Positions 49,559-60,407 of a stretch of 64,000 nucleotides of DNA are shown here, piece after piece; positions within the stretch are counted from its first letter, which is position 1, and every line of letters begins with the position of its first letter. Origin of the DNA: Liquorilactobacillus aquaticus DSM 21051 (lineage in GTDB: Bacteria > Bacillota > Bacilli > Lactobacillales > Lactobacillaceae); the NCBI RefSeq assembly GCF_001436755.1, contig NZ_AYZD01000015.1, forward strand, positions 84,173 to 148,172. The letters are read 5' to 3'. The position numbers were made by a program, and so were the translations under genes. The notes under the pieces are model-generated. The model made no database searches and was not told the DNA's origin. It was given only the letters and a program-made list of their open reading frames with translations.

Positions 49559-49750
49559 ATGAAATTAAGTTATGTCGGGGCCATCATTGGTCTGCTAATA
49601 AGTGTTGCATGGATTGCTTTTGGTTTTTGGAAAATGTTAATTATCGCGATTGCGATTGTGATAGGCGTTTCACTTGGCGCATGGCTGGACTTGCAGGGAA
49701 TAACTTTTAAGAACCTGCTCGTTAAATTATTAAACAAACTAACTAACTAA
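49559..49750 (+). CDS. DUF2273 small membrane protein
   Basis: A 63-residue protein with two closely spaced membrane helices (about residues 5-22 and 26-45), typical of the DUF2273 family found beside Asp23 genes. The ATG at 49559 has GGGAGG six bases upstream; the ATG at 49541 lies before that site and is rejected. Its biochemical role is unknown, presumably within the same membrane-associated stress complex. Confidence 0.8.
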   Translation: MKLSYVGAIIGLLISVAWIAFGFWKMLIIAIAIVIGVSLGAWLDLQGITFKNLLVKLLNKLTN

Positions 49751-49767
49751 TCATAGGAGGAAAAATA

Positions 49768-50157
49768 ATGGCAATGAATAACAATGGTGAACAATTGAAG
49801 ACGAAATTAACTTTTGATGATCAAGTTATTAAAAAAATCGCGGGAATTACAGCAAATCAAGTTGACGGTGTTATTTCACTTGATGGCAATGTTTTTAGTG
49901 AGTTAACTGACCGTCTTACACCTGGTTCAGACTCGACAAAGGGTATTGACGCAGATGTTGGTGAACAACAGGTTTCATTAAAGTTAGAAGCTACAATTGA
50001 GTATGGTAAAAATGCGACACAAATTTTCAAGGAAGTGCTAGGCAAAGTAAAACAAGCCTTAAAAGAAATGACAGGCCTAACATTGGTAGAATTCGAGTTG
50101 CATATTAATGATGTGAAAACCAAAGCTGAAATAAAGAATGAAGACAGTTCTAAATAG
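49768..50157 (+). CDS. Asp23/Gls24 family envelope stress response protein
   Basis: A 129-residue Asp23/Gls24 protein. The core LTFDDQVIKKIAGITANQVDGV and the later VSLKLEATIEYG and LVEFELHINDVK match the family. Homologues are abundant under alkaline or cell-envelope stress and form a membrane-tethered layer through AmaP. AGGAGG lies nine bases before the ATG. It is the last gene of the four-gene operon, before a strong terminator. Confidence 0.9.
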   Translation: MAMNNNGEQLKTKLTFDDQVIKKIAGITANQVDGVISLDGNVFSELTDRLTPGSDSTKGIDADVGEQQVSLKLEATIEYGKNATQIFKEVLGKVKQALKEMTGLTLVEFELHINDVKTKAEIKNEDSSK

Positions 50158-50202
50158 TGAAACTTTATAGTTTAGAAACCAAGTTTTGATTTGTTTTAGT
50201 AA

Positions 50203-50246
50203 TCCCCTTCTGGCTGCAATGTTTTATTGCAGCCAAAGGGGGTTTT
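50203..50246 (+). terminator. Terminator of the Asp23 operon
   Basis: A 17-pair stem, CCCCTT..GGCTGCAAT with ATTGCAGCC..AAGGGG and a five-base loop, is followed by TTTT on the plus strand. Confidence 0.9.
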
Positions 50247-50352
50247 CTCTCTAAACTTTTTGATGCGCTTTTGAATTTTTTATTATTCCACAAATGAAAT
50301 GATATTTGCACTGCTGCTCAGAATTATCCACTATACTGAAGGAGACATAAAA

Positions 50353-50823
50353 ATGACAATTTATGATTTCGAAGTAACGTTAGACAGCGGCGAGCGCTAC
50401 TCTCTACAACGTTATGCCGGTCATCCGCTCTTAATCGTTAATACTGCTACAAAATGCGGTCTTGCCCCTCAATTTGGAAAACTCGAACAATTGTATAAAG
50501 AATACCAAACCGAAGGATTAATTGTCTTAGGTTTTCCTTCAAATCAATTTCACCAAGAAGTGAAAAATAGCCGCGAGGCTGCGGAAACTTGTCGTACAAC
50601 TTATGGAGTTACGTTTCCCATGCACCAGATAGGTGATGTCAACGGTGAAAAAGCTTTACCATTGTTTAAGTATTTAACCACAAAAGAAAACGGGATGCTC
50701 GGTAAAGCGATTAAGTGGAATTTTACAAAATTTCTAATCAATAAAGAGGGTATTCCAGTTAAACGGTATGCCCCCACTACTGATCCTTCAAAAATTGCAA
50801 TTGATATTGAACGATTGTTTTAA
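50353..50823 (+). CDS. Glutathione peroxidase family protein (Cys type)
   Basis: A 156-residue thiol peroxidase of the glutathione peroxidase family. The peroxidatic Cys35 lies in NTATKCGLAPQ, Gln65 in GFPSNQF, and Trp122-Asn123 in WNFTKF, so the catalytic tetrad is complete. As a Cys form it probably uses thioredoxin or a low-molecular thiol. The ATG at 50353 has GAAGGAG eight bases upstream; the frame extends 18 codons further without support. It is an isolated gene after the Asp23 terminator. Confidence 0.92.
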   Translation: MTIYDFEVTLDSGERYSLQRYAGHPLLIVNTATKCGLAPQFGKLEQLYKEYQTEGLIVLGFPSNQFHQEVKNSREAAETCRTTYGVTFPMHQIGDVNGEKALPLFKYLTTKENGMLGKAIKWNFTKFLINKEGIPVKRYAPTTDPSKIAIDIERLF

Positions 50824-51122
50824 AAAAATCGAACAAATTATCTTAATAAAAAATTGTTTGTTGCTACTCTTCTTTAAATATGGCTCCAAAGCTTTTTCAA
50901 ATCTCTCTTTGCTTCTGTAGCTTTCCCAGAAATTATTTTTTACTTAATTATCAATGCAAAAAATATTTGTCTAAGTCCCTACAAAAGTGGTAGTCTATTA
51001 GTATGCATGTTAACTCTGCCGCTCACTCCAATTACATTTTAAGTATTGGTAATATGCAGCACAGCTTCTCTGCTTTTGTATTCATGCTTAAATATTGCTT
51101 CATTAATAAGGGGGAAATTAAA

Positions 51123-51611
51123 TTGCGTCTTATAGACAGTGGTACCACATGGATTTTTTTTATGGCCATGTTGGTGTTTATGGTTAGCGCAGTTTTTTTG
51201 ATTGTTTTTTCAACAAAAAATAGACATTATAAAAAAACGATAACAATGTTTATCTCATCTTTCATTGTTACACTTTTTTGCATACTTTCGCGTACTCATC
51301 TTCTGAGAGCAACTCTGCTGTGTCTTTTTATATTGTCAATATCTGCTGTTTTACAAAGAACCGTTAAAAAACACCATATCTTAAGAAAATGGAGAATTAC
51401 TAAACCATTAATAATTTTAGGTGCCGTACTATTATCATTGAATATAACTGAACTTTTTTATATCCATTCACACAAAAAAGAAGTCCCAATTGCTAGAATA
51501 AGCAAAACCAATAAACATTTAGAATATTTGCGGTCAAATCACAAACAGAAACCGCACTTTGAAGGACCGTATAAATCAGTTCACCATACCCCCAAAATAC
51601 AAGATGATTAA
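51123..51611 (+). CDS. Hypothetical membrane protein
   Basis: A 162-residue protein with four hydrophobic segments (about residues 8-28, 38-56, 62-78 and 92-110 from the chosen start). A polar, His- and Lys-rich C-terminal tail of about 45 residues (KPHFEGPYKSVHH) follows. I prefer the TTG at 51123 with AAGGGGG eight bases upstream; an ATG at 51003 has no clear ribosome-binding site. I recognise no family. It is monocistronic with its own terminator. Confidence 0.5.
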   Translation: MRLIDSGTTWIFFMAMLVFMVSAVFLIVFSTKNRHYKKTITMFISSFIVTLFCILSRTHLLRATLLCLFILSISAVLQRTVKKHHILRKWRITKPLIILGAVLLSLNITELFYIHSHKKEVPIARISKTNKHLEYLRSNHKQKPHFEGPYKSVHHTPKIQDD

Positions 51612-51635
51612 ACTACTTATTTGTTGTCAAAAAAT

Positions 51636-51685
51636 AAAAACCTCTAACAAGTGATGAATAAATTTATCACTTGTTAGAGGTTTTT
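51636..51685. terminator. Strong terminator after the hypothetical gene
   Basis: A perfect 20-pair inverted repeat starting AAAAACCTCTAACAAG and ending CTTGTTAGAGGTTTTT with a nine-base loop. Confidence 0.92.
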
Positions 51686-51858
51686 CCATTGTAGTATTGC
51701 TAAAAAAAGCAACTCTCGGAATTGTTTTTCAAAAAAGCAAAAATTTTTTTATAGCTAAATAACTAGAATAAAGAAACTCCAATATTCTTTTTTGTCTGCA
51801 AATCATGACAAGATGTCTACAAAAAGCAACCTTTTTCTAACAATTGCTGCTTTTGGTA

Positions 51859-51887
51859 TTGTATTTCGTAGACCGACATATTATACT
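51859..51887 (+). promoter_or_regulatory. Promoter of an orphan small RNA
   Basis: TTGTAT and TATACT with a 17-base spacer on the plus strand. No ORF follows; a terminator lies about 50 bases downstream. Confidence 0.6.
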
Positions 51888-51893
51888 TTGGTT

Positions 51894-51952
51894 GTTAGTT
51901 AATTGCTATCTAACACTAGGCTATGAGTTGGGTTGCTCATTGCCTTTTTTTG
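51894..51952 (+). ncRNA. Candidate 59-nt small RNA
   Basis: Downstream of a good promoter, the sequence forms a first hairpin (TGTTAG at 51893-51898 with CTAACA at 51910-51915). A second, terminator hairpin (AGGC/ATGAG at 51918-51927 with CTCAT/GCCT at 51936-51945) is followed by seven T residues. No coding frame with a ribosome-binding site is present and the next gene is on the opposite strand. This fits a short regulatory RNA. Its targets are unknown, and expression is inferred only from the signals. Confidence 0.45.
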
Positions 51953-51981
51953 TGTATTAATTTTTCTTTAACAATTGACCT

Positions 51982-52007
51982 AAAAAAAAGCCAGCACCAG
52001 GCTGACT
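51982..52007 (-). terminator. Terminator of the SemiSWEET gene
   Basis: A seven-pair stem AGTCAGC / GCTGGCT with a five-base loop is followed by TTTTTTT on the minus strand, 54 bases past the stop codon. Confidence 0.8.
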
Positions 52008-52060
52008 TCTTAAAATTCTATTTTGGTTATGAACAAAACTCAACTCGACTTATCTCATAC

Positions 52061-52327
52061 TTAGTGAAGAGCTGTAATGAAAGCAAATATTCCAAAAAAG
52101 ATACCAGGAAAATTAGCCCAGAATACTGGCCAATCACGATTTTTTTTGAAGTACGCGTAAACACACCAAAATGTACAGTTTACCGCAGCAACTAATGGTT
52201 GAACCGGATTACCATAATTCCCCTGTAAATTGCTCATAATCTGTGGAATATATGATACGTACATCAATACTGCTAAAACTGTTGCAACTCTTCCTAAAAT
52301 ACGGATAAACTTAGTCTCTTGTTCCAA
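52061..52327 (-). CDS. SemiSWEET/PQ-loop small transporter
   Basis: An 88-residue protein with three membrane helices and one PQ-loop motif (MYVSYIPQIMSN, about residues 22-33), the half-transporter architecture of SemiSWEETs that dimerise to move sugars. NCTFWCVYAYFKKNRDWP forms the second conserved part. The start is TTG at 52327 behind GAGGAGG. Substrate is unknown. It is a single gene with its own terminator. Confidence 0.88.
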   Translation of the reverse strand: MEQETKFIRILGRVATVLAVLMYVSYIPQIMSNLQGNYGNPVQPLVAAVNCTFWCVYAYFKKNRDWPVFWANFPGIFFGIFAFITALH

Positions 52328-52493
52328 AAAAAGAACCTCCTCGATTTAACATTACCTAGTACACATAACAAATTGTATAAGCTTATCCCATATAATGCAA
52401 ATACATAAAAAACACTAGAACACAGAGAGATTAATTTTCGAAACTTTTAGTAAGCATAATCACACGATGCAAAGAAAAATAAAAATCACAAAA

Positions 52494-54320
52494 CTATTGT
52501 TCTTCATCTGTTTTTAAAACAGCCATAAAAGCTTCTTGAGGTACTTCTACAGTACCAACAGACTTCATCCTCTTCTTACCCCGCTTTTGTTTCTCTAACA
52601 GCTTAGCACGTCTATCAGGATCTCCTGTATGAATACGAGCAGTAACATCTTTGCGATAAGCCTTAATATTAGTTCGAGCAACTATTTTTGCTCCAATTGC
52701 TGCTTGAATAGGAACCTCAAAGTTTTGCCTTGGAATGATTTCCTTTAAGCGAGATGCGATAGTTCGTCCGCGTTCTGCCGCAAATTGTCGATGAGAAATA
52801 AAACTTAAAGCATCAACTTTGTCCCCATTCAACAAAATATCGATCTTAACAAGATCACTTGGGCGTGTTCCGTCTAGGTCATAATCAAGAGATGCATAAC
52901 CGCGTGTGCTTGATTTTAATTTATCAAAAAAGTCAAAAATAATTTCTGATAGTGGCATTTCGTAAATTACATTTACTCGATACTCATCAAGATAATCCAT
53001 CGTCAAAAAGTTCCCGCGTTTCCGCTGACATAATTCCATTACAGATCCCACATAGTCATTAGGAACCATGATTGTTGCCTTGACGAAAGGCTCGTTAATT
53101 TGTTTGATCGTTGAAGCCTCTGGCATTGCAGCTGGATTATCAACCTTCTTATGTGTCCCATCGGTCAACTCAACATCATAAGTAACAGAAGGAGCAGTTG
53201 TGATCAAATCCATATTAAACTCACGCTCTAGTCTCTCCTGAACAACATCCATGTGCAATAATCCCAAAAATCCACAGCGAAATCCAAATCCTAACGCTTG
53301 CGAAGTTTCTGGTTCAAATTCAAGGGCCGCATCATTCAGCTGTAATTTTTCCAGCGCCTCGCGCAGATCATTGTACTTAGCATTATCTGTTGGATATAAT
53401 CCTGAATAAACCATTGGCGCCATTTCACGATAACCTTCAAGTACCTTTTCAGCTGGATTGTCAGCATTGGTAACAGTATCACCAACACGCGTATCCTGAA
53501 TATCCTTGATACTGGCAGTTAAGTACCCCACATCCCCAGCCATCAGAACTTCTCTTTTTAAAGGTTTAGGTGAATTAACACCAACTTCAGTCACTTCATA
53601 CTCAGTTTCAGTATTCATTAACCGAATACGGTCACCAGGCTTAACAGTACCTTCAAAAACTCGAATGCTTAAAACAACACCACGATAGTCATCATATACT
53701 GAATCGAAAATCAAAGCTTTCAAAGGGGCACTCAAATCACCTGTGGGAGCTGGGACATCATGCACAACTTTTTCCAAAATCTCTTCAATTCCAATCCCCT
53801 GCTTAGCACTGGCAAGAACTGCTTCAGATGCATCTAAGCCAATTACATCTTCAATTTCTTGGCGTATTTCCTCTGGACGCGCAGATGGGAGATCTATCTT
53901 ATTAATTACCGGAACAATTTCAAGGTCATCATCAATGGCCAAATAAACATTAGCCAAAGTTTGAGCTTCAACACCTTGAGCAGCATCGACAACCAACACT
54001 GCCCCTTCACACGCAGCTAAACTTCGTGAAACTTCATATGAAAAATCAACATGCCCCGGGGTGTCAATTAAATGAAAAATGTAGGTTTCGCCGTTTTTAG
54101 CATGATAATGCAATTCAACAGCGTTTAATTTAATTGTTATTCCGCGTTCTCTTTCAAGATCCATTGAGTCTAAAAGCTGATTCTGCATTTCACGTTTTGA
54201 AACCGTATCAGTCATTTCAAGTATTCGATCTGCTAAAGTTGATTTACCATGATCTATATGAGCAACAATGGAAAAATTGCGAATGTGTTTTTGACGCTCT
54301 TTCATTTTTTCAATATCCAT
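52494..54320 (-). CDS. lepA: Elongation factor 4 (LepA)
   Basis: A ribosome-associated translational GTPase of 608 residues. G1 is [13 protein letters not shown], the switch region contains [15 protein letters not shown]3 is [12 protein letters not shown], and G4 is [11 protein letters not shown]. The LepA-specific C-terminal domain is present with [19 protein letters not shown] and [17 protein letters not shown]. It lies downstream of dnaJ on the same strand after a terminator. Confidence 0.97.
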   Translation of the reverse strand: MDIEKMKERQKHIRNFSIVAHIDHGKSTLADRILEMTDTVSKREMQNQLLDSMDLERERGITIKLNAVELHYHAKNGETYIFHLIDTPGHVDFSYEVSRSLAACEGAVLVVDAAQGVEAQTLANVYLAIDDDLEIVPVINKIDLPSARPEEIRQEIEDVIGLDASEAVLASAKQGIGIEEILEKVVHDVPAPTGDLSAPLKALIFDSVYDDYRGVVLSIRVFEGTVKPGDRIRLMNTETEYEVTEVGVNSPKPLKREVLMAGDVGYLTASIKDIQDTRVGDTVTNADNPAEKVLEGYREMAPMVYSGLYPTDNAKYNDLREALEKLQLNDAALEFEPETSQALGFGFRCGFLGLLHMDVVQERLEREFNMDLITTAPSVTYDVELTDGTHKKVDNPAAMPEASTIKQINEPFVKATIMVPNDYVGSVMELCQRKRGNFLTMDYLDEYRVNVIYEMPLSEIIFDFFDKLKSSTRGYASLDYDLDGTRPSDLVKIDILLNGDKVDALSFISHRQFAAERGRTIASRLKEIIPRQNFEVPIQAAIGAKIVARTNIKAYRKDVTARIHTGDPDRRAKLLEKQKRGKKRMKSVGTVEVPQEAFMAVLKTDEEQ

Positions 54321-54430
54321 TCGTATTTCCTACTTTCTTTCTACCAAACAATAGTTCATAATCTAAGCTCAATTATACCAACACGGACTAGCAAATACAA
54401 TTAAGCTCAAACCAATCATCTCGCTTAATA

Positions 54431-54471
54431 AAAAGCCTTGAAATACCCAAATAATGGGACACCTCAAGGCT
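54431..54471 (-). terminator. Terminator of the hrcA-grpE-dnaK-dnaJ operon
   Basis: AGCCTTGA (with inner GGG/CCC pairs) and TCAAGGCT form a stem followed by TTTTTATT on the minus strand, just past the dnaJ stop codon. Confidence 0.8.
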
Positions 54472-54489
54472 CCTTATTCCAAGTTTAAA

Positions 54490-55629
54490 TTAACGTTTCT
54501 TGCGTTTCTTTAATTTCTCAAAGAAAGATTCTTCCCCTGTAACCTTTTCGCCACTAGCTTCCGCGAAAGATTTTAAGGCTTCTCTTTGCTTTTGATTAAG
54601 ATTTTTAGGTGTTTGAACTTTTACCGTTACGTGTTGATCGCCATTTCCATCACTGCGCAGCTTGGGAGCTCCTTTACCGCGCAAACGGAATGTCGTTCCT
54701 GTTTGTGTACCAGCAGGAATTTTCATCTTGACATCACCATGGACAGTCTTAACCATAACTTCATCACCTAATGTTGCCTGTACAAAACTAATCGGAAGAC
54801 TAAAGTAGATCTCAGGTCCTTCACGCTTGAAAGTTTTACTTTGCTTAACATTGAAGACAATATACAAGTCACCATAAGGTCCTCCATTTTGGCCAGCCTC
54901 ACCTTGGCCCTGAAGACGCATTTGATTGCCATCCTCAACACCCGCTGGGATATTAACCTCGACTTTATGCTTCTCACGAGTAATACCTTCGCCGTTACAT
55001 GTTGCACATTTTTCCTTAATAATTTTACCTTTTCCATGACAAACATCACATTCTTGTTGTGTCATTACACGCCCCAAAGGTGTTTGACGAGCAACTTGAA
55101 TCACACCAGTTCCATTACACTTAGAGCAAGTATCAGCTGAAGTTCCCTTCTTAGCGCCGCTCCCATCACATGTTTTACATAACGCGTTGCGGGTGTACTC
55201 AATACTTGTTTTTTTACCAAAAATAGCTTCCTCGAATGTGAGCGTCATTTCATACTGAAGATCACGACCTTGGCGTGGAGCATTGCGTGAGCGCGATGAA
55301 GAACCACCACCAAAAAACGAACTGAAGATATCTTCAAAACCACCAGCTCCGCCACCAAAATCATTAAAACCACCGAAACCGCCAGCTCCGCCGCCAAATC
55401 CTTGTTGGCCACCCATAGAACCATATTGATCATATTGTGCTTTCTTTTGTGGATCACTTAGAATTTCATATGCTTCATTTACTTCCTTGAACTTTTCTTC
55501 TGCCCCCGGTTCTTTATTTAAATCAGGGTGATATTTCTTGGATAACTTCCGGTATGCTTTTTTAATTTCAGCAGCTGAGGCATCTTTTGAAACGCCTAAA
55601 ACCTCATATGGATCTCTGTTTTCTGCCAT
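54490..55629 (-). CDS. dnaJ: Chaperone DnaJ
   Basis: The Hsp40 partner of DnaK, 379 residues. The J domain (1-70) contains the HPD triad in [10 protein letters not shown] Gly/Phe-rich linker (about 75-110) follows. The cysteine-rich zinc domain has four CxxCxGxG repeats: [24 protein letters not shown] and CATCNGEG. The C-terminal substrate-binding domains complete the type I form. The gene ends the dnaK operon; a hairpin between dnaK and dnaJ may lower its expression. Confidence 0.97.
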   Translation of the reverse strand: MAENRDPYEVLGVSKDASAAEIKKAYRKLSKKYHPDLNKEPGAEEKFKEVNEAYEILSDPQKKAQYDQYGSMGGQQGFGGGAGGFGGFNDFGGGAGGFEDIFSSFFGGGSSSRSRNAPRQGRDLQYEMTLTFEEAIFGKKTSIEYTRNALCKTCDGSGAKKGTSADTCSKCNGTGVIQVARQTPLGRVMTQQECDVCHGKGKIIKEKCATCNGEGITREKHKVEVNIPAGVEDGNQMRLQGQGEAGQNGGPYGDLYIVFNVKQSKTFKREGPEIYFSLPISFVQATLGDEVMVKTVHGDVKMKIPAGTQTGTTFRLRGKGAPKLRSDGNGDQHVTVKVQTPKNLNQKQREALKSFAEASGEKVTGEESFFEKLKKRKKR

Positions 55630-55696
55630 TTTTTTCCTCCAATAATAATAAGTAAGAAGTCTAACTAGGACTAGCGTACCATAAGCAATGCTAAAT

Positions 55697-55730
55697 AAAA
55701 AGTCAAAGTCCGTACCGGCCTTTGACTTTT
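55697..55730 (-). terminator. Intercistronic hairpin between dnaK and dnaJ
   Basis: An 11-pair inverted repeat AAAAGTCAAAG / CTTTGACTTTT with a 12-base loop and a short T-run on the minus strand. It may cause partial termination or protect the dnaK mRNA end. Confidence 0.65.
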
Positions 55731-55749
55731 CATTTACTTGTCCCTGCGA

Positions 55750-57603
<1,854 letters not shown>

Positions 57604-57625
57604 TCAACCTCTTTTATTTATTTTT

Positions 57626-58291
57626 TTATTGAGCAACTACGACCATGGCTGGTCTTAGTACTCGATCTTTTAACATATATCCATCTTGAAACACTTCAAC
57701 AACAGTATCTGGCTTTTGTCCATCCTCAGCTTGGACTGACTTAACAGCTTGATGCTTTGTCGGGTCAAAAGGCTGACCAAGTGCTTCAATTTTGACAACA
57801 TTGTTAGATGTCAATGCCTTTTCCATATCTTTATAGACAAGTTCAATACCTCGTTTGATCTGCTTCGAGGCTTCGTCTTCCACTTCAATCTTTAAAGCTC
57901 GATTCAAGTTATCAATCACAGGCAATACGTCTTTTGCAAGACTTTGACCGTCATACCTAAGCAACTTCTCCTGCTCTTTTTTAAAACGAGTATGCATGTT
58001 AGCCATTTCAGCTTCAGCACGAAGATATTTGTCTTCCACTTCATTATACTTTTGTTCTAACTCGGCCAGCTTTTTTCGCAGGTCTTCGCTATCATTATTT
58101 TTATCTTCGGGCTTCTGCTCAGAAGCCTCTGTATTTTCTTCCTCGTTTTGAGCAGAAACTTTTTCCTTCAGCTTACTTTTATTTTCAGCCTCAGCCGTCT
58201 TGTTTTCTGCTTGCTTCTTTTTAAAAATTTTCTTACCCAAATTTTCACTATCTTGTGTATTCTTTTTATCCTCATTTTTCTTTGCGGACAA
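57626..58291 (-). CDS. grpE: Nucleotide exchange factor GrpE
   Basis: Releases ADP from DnaK. The 221-residue protein has an unusually charged N-terminal extension of about 70 residues (Lys/Glu-rich) and a long coiled coil (about 70-135). The C-terminal beta domain ends with TVVEVFQDGYMLKDRVLRPA, the family signature. It lies 17 bases after hrcA in the conserved heat-shock operon. Confidence 0.95.
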   Translation of the reverse strand: MSAKKNEDKKNTQDSENLGKKIFKKKQAENKTAEAENKSKLKEKVSAQNEEENTEASEQKPEDKNNDSEDLRKKLAELEQKYNEVEDKYLRAEAEMANMHTRFKKEQEKLLRYDGQSLAKDVLPVIDNLNRALKIEVEDEASKQIKRGIELVYKDMEKALTSNNVVKIEALGQPFDPTKHQAVKSVQAEDGQKPDTVVEVFQDGYMLKDRVLRPAMVVVAQ

Positions 58292-58308
58292 GTGAACACC
58301 CCTTTTCC

Positions 58309-59343
58309 TTATTCATCGTATGCATTATAGTAATCCAACAACCTACTTGCCACTTCTTCACGCAATGTACCTAGCAATCCAATCATTTTGGAGTAGGGCA
58401 TATTAGTGGGGCCTAACAAAGCAATCAAACCCTTGCCATGCTGATTAACATCATAGGTTGCCGAAATCAAACTATAGTTTGCCAAAGAGCTGTTGGTCAA
58501 TTCATTGCCAATCTTGACTTGAATGTTTTCACCAGAATTGCCAATCAAATCATTAATATCATCGTAACGATCAATCAATGAATATAAGGTTTTAATTTGT
58601 TCAATATCGCCACTCTCGACAAAATTCAACATATTCAGCTTCCCACCAATGAAGAACTGGTCTTGAGCAGCTTTATCTAAAATTCTGCCAAAAACATCTA
58701 AAAAGCCCCCTGGTTGATGAACATAATGTAATAGTAGCGGTATACTCTCTTGTAGTTTGTCAACTACTTGAGTAATCGGCAGTCCAACAACCTGATCATT
58801 AATGACACGTACCATTGCTTCAAGCTCTTCACCACTAATATGCTTAGGAAGGTTGAAGATCTGACTCTCGACCGTTCCGTCACTCATAGCCAGAATAACC
58901 ATAACACGCTGCTTTCCCATTGGCATAACTCTGAAACCTTGTAAAAAAACATCCTTAGACTCAGGTTTGAAAGCAATCGCTGTGTAATTGGTCATTTCCG
59001 ATAAAATTTGTGCTGATTCCGCTAAAATCTCATCGCTCTTAAAGAACTGACTGCCAAAAGATGTCCGAATACTCTCAAGCGTCTGCTTATCGATTGCATC
59101 AGGTTTGACCAAATTATCAACGTAATAGCGATATCCCTTCAATGAGGGCACTCTTCCAGAGGACGAATGCTCCTTGTTAACAAGTCCAAGTCGCTCTAAC
59201 ACTGACATCTCATTTCGAATAGTCGCTGAACTGACATGCATCGGTAACTGACGCTCCAAAGCTTTTGATCCTATTGGCCGACCAACATCAGTATAGTCTT
59301 GAATAATTGCTTCAAGGATCAATAACTGCCTTTCCGTTAGCAT
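58309..59343 (-). CDS. hrcA: Heat-inducible transcription repressor HrcA
   Basis: A 344-residue repressor that binds CIRCE and controls the dnaK and groE operons. The N-terminal winged helix contains LTERQLLILEAIIQDYTDVG and the recognition-helix region VSSATIRNEMSVLE. The C-terminal dimerisation part contains the GAF-like region. I choose the ATG at 59343; GAGGTGA lies just upstream. The first gene of the operon, it lies directly behind its own CIRCE element and is therefore autoregulated. Confidence 0.96.
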   Translation of the reverse strand: MLTERQLLILEAIIQDYTDVGRPIGSKALERQLPMHVSSATIRNEMSVLERLGLVNKEHSSSGRVPSLKGYRYYVDNLVKPDAIDKQTLESIRTSFGSQFFKSDEILAESAQILSEMTNYTAIAFKPESKDVFLQGFRVMPMGKQRVMVILAMSDGTVESQIFNLPKHISGEELEAMVRVINDQVVGLPITQVVDKLQESIPLLLHYVHQPGGFLDVFGRILDKAAQDQFFIGGKLNMLNFVESGDIEQIKTLYSLIDRYDDINDLIGNSGENIQVKIGNELTNSSLANYSLISATYDVNQHGKGLIALLGPTNMPYSKMIGLLGTLREEVASRLLDYYNAYDE

Positions 59344-59364
59344 CACAATCACCTCATTTGACAC

Positions 59365-59391
59365 TTAGCACTTAGCCTTATTGAGTGCTAA
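59365..59391 (-). promoter_or_regulatory. CIRCE operator of the hrcA operon
   Basis: TTAGCACTT, nine bases, GAGTGCTAA: the CIRCE inverted repeat with one mismatch from the consensus TTAGCACTC. It lies between the promoter and hrcA, the position for HrcA repression. Confidence 0.95.
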
Positions 59392-59401
59392 GTCAATTAT
59401 T

Positions 59402-59430
59402 AATATACAAGAAGTTTTCTGATAAGTCAA
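59402..59430 (-). promoter_or_regulatory. Promoter of hrcA-grpE-dnaK-dnaJ
   Basis: TTGACT and TATATT separated by 17 bases on the minus strand, directly upstream of CIRCE. Confidence 0.85.
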
Positions 59431-59464
59431 GAATAGTCAATAAATATCAATCATAAACACAAAT

Positions 59465-60406
59465 TTATTTTTCTTTAAAATAATTTATTGTATTCTCTTT
59501 ATCTCTTTCTAACTGCCTTATCAAGCCTTGCACGTCGGAAAATTTCTGTTGCTCACGCAATTTGCAATACCATTGAACAACTGTTTCTTCTCCATATACC
59601 ATTTGAGAAAAATCAAATAAATTTATTTCAACCGTTTGTTTCTGCCCTTCGCCGAAAGTTTCGTTTCTTCCAATAGACGCCATTCCGAGAACTGTTTTTC
59701 CCACAATCGTTACCTTAACAGCATAAATTGCTTCACTTGGAATACGCTCACTGTTCGAAATATTCAGATTAATTGTCGGAAATCCAAGCTTCCGCCCACG
59801 CTGTTTACCATGAACAACCACACCTGTGTTTTGGTAGGTATAACCTAATAATTTATTGGCATTTTCCACTTCTCCTGCATCAATATACTTTCGAATGACC
59901 GTTGACCCGACCTTACTTCCCCCTTTTTTTAAGTGAGGGACAGTAATAATTTCAAATCTCTTTTTACTGTACTCAGTCAATGTCTGCATATTGGCAACAT
60001 TCTTTTTTCCATAAGTATAATCTTCACCAGCAACCACTGCAGCAGCGTTCAATCCAGCCATATATTTATCCACAAATTCTTGCGGCCCCATAGAGGAAAT
60101 TTTTTCATTCAAGGCTACGATATAAGTTATATCTGCTCCTAACTTGACGAACAATTCAAGTTTACGTTTTAGAGGTGTGAGGTATCTCACACTACTTTGA
60201 GGAACATTTTGAAAAACAATTGAAGGATGTCTATCTAAAGTCATCACTGCCAATTTTAGGCCTCGTTTTTTTGCTTCAGCTTTCGCTTTTTTTATTACTT
60301 GCTGATGACCTAGATGAACGCCATCAAAAAAGCCTAATGCCAACACTATGGGTGCTGAATTTACATTTTTTTCATTAAATGGTTCATCTAAATAAATTAC
60401 TTGCAC
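59465..60406 (-). CDS. ribF: Bifunctional riboflavin kinase/FAD synthetase
   Basis: Converts riboflavin to FMN and FAD. The 313-residue protein has an N-terminal adenylyltransferase domain with LGFFDGVHLGHQQVI and VAGEDYTYG. The C-terminal riboflavin kinase domain has GKQRGRKLGFPTINL. It begins one base after the truB stop codon, so the two are coupled. truB-ribF is a conserved Gram-positive pair. Confidence 0.96.
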   Translation of the reverse strand: MQVIYLDEPFNEKNVNSAPIVLALGFFDGVHLGHQQVIKKAKAEAKKRGLKLAVMTLDRHPSIVFQNVPQSSVRYLTPLKRKLELFVKLGADITYIVALNEKISSMGPQEFVDKYMAGLNAAAVVAGEDYTYGKKNVANMQTLTEYSKKRFEIITVPHLKKGGSKVGSTVIRKYIDAGEVENANKLLGYTYQNTGVVVHGKQRGRKLGFPTINLNISNSERIPSEAIYAVKVTIVGKTVLGMASIGRNETFGEGQKQTVEINLFDFSQMVYGEETVVQWYCKLREQQKFSDVQGLIRQLERDKENTINYFKEK

Positions 60407-60407
60407 G

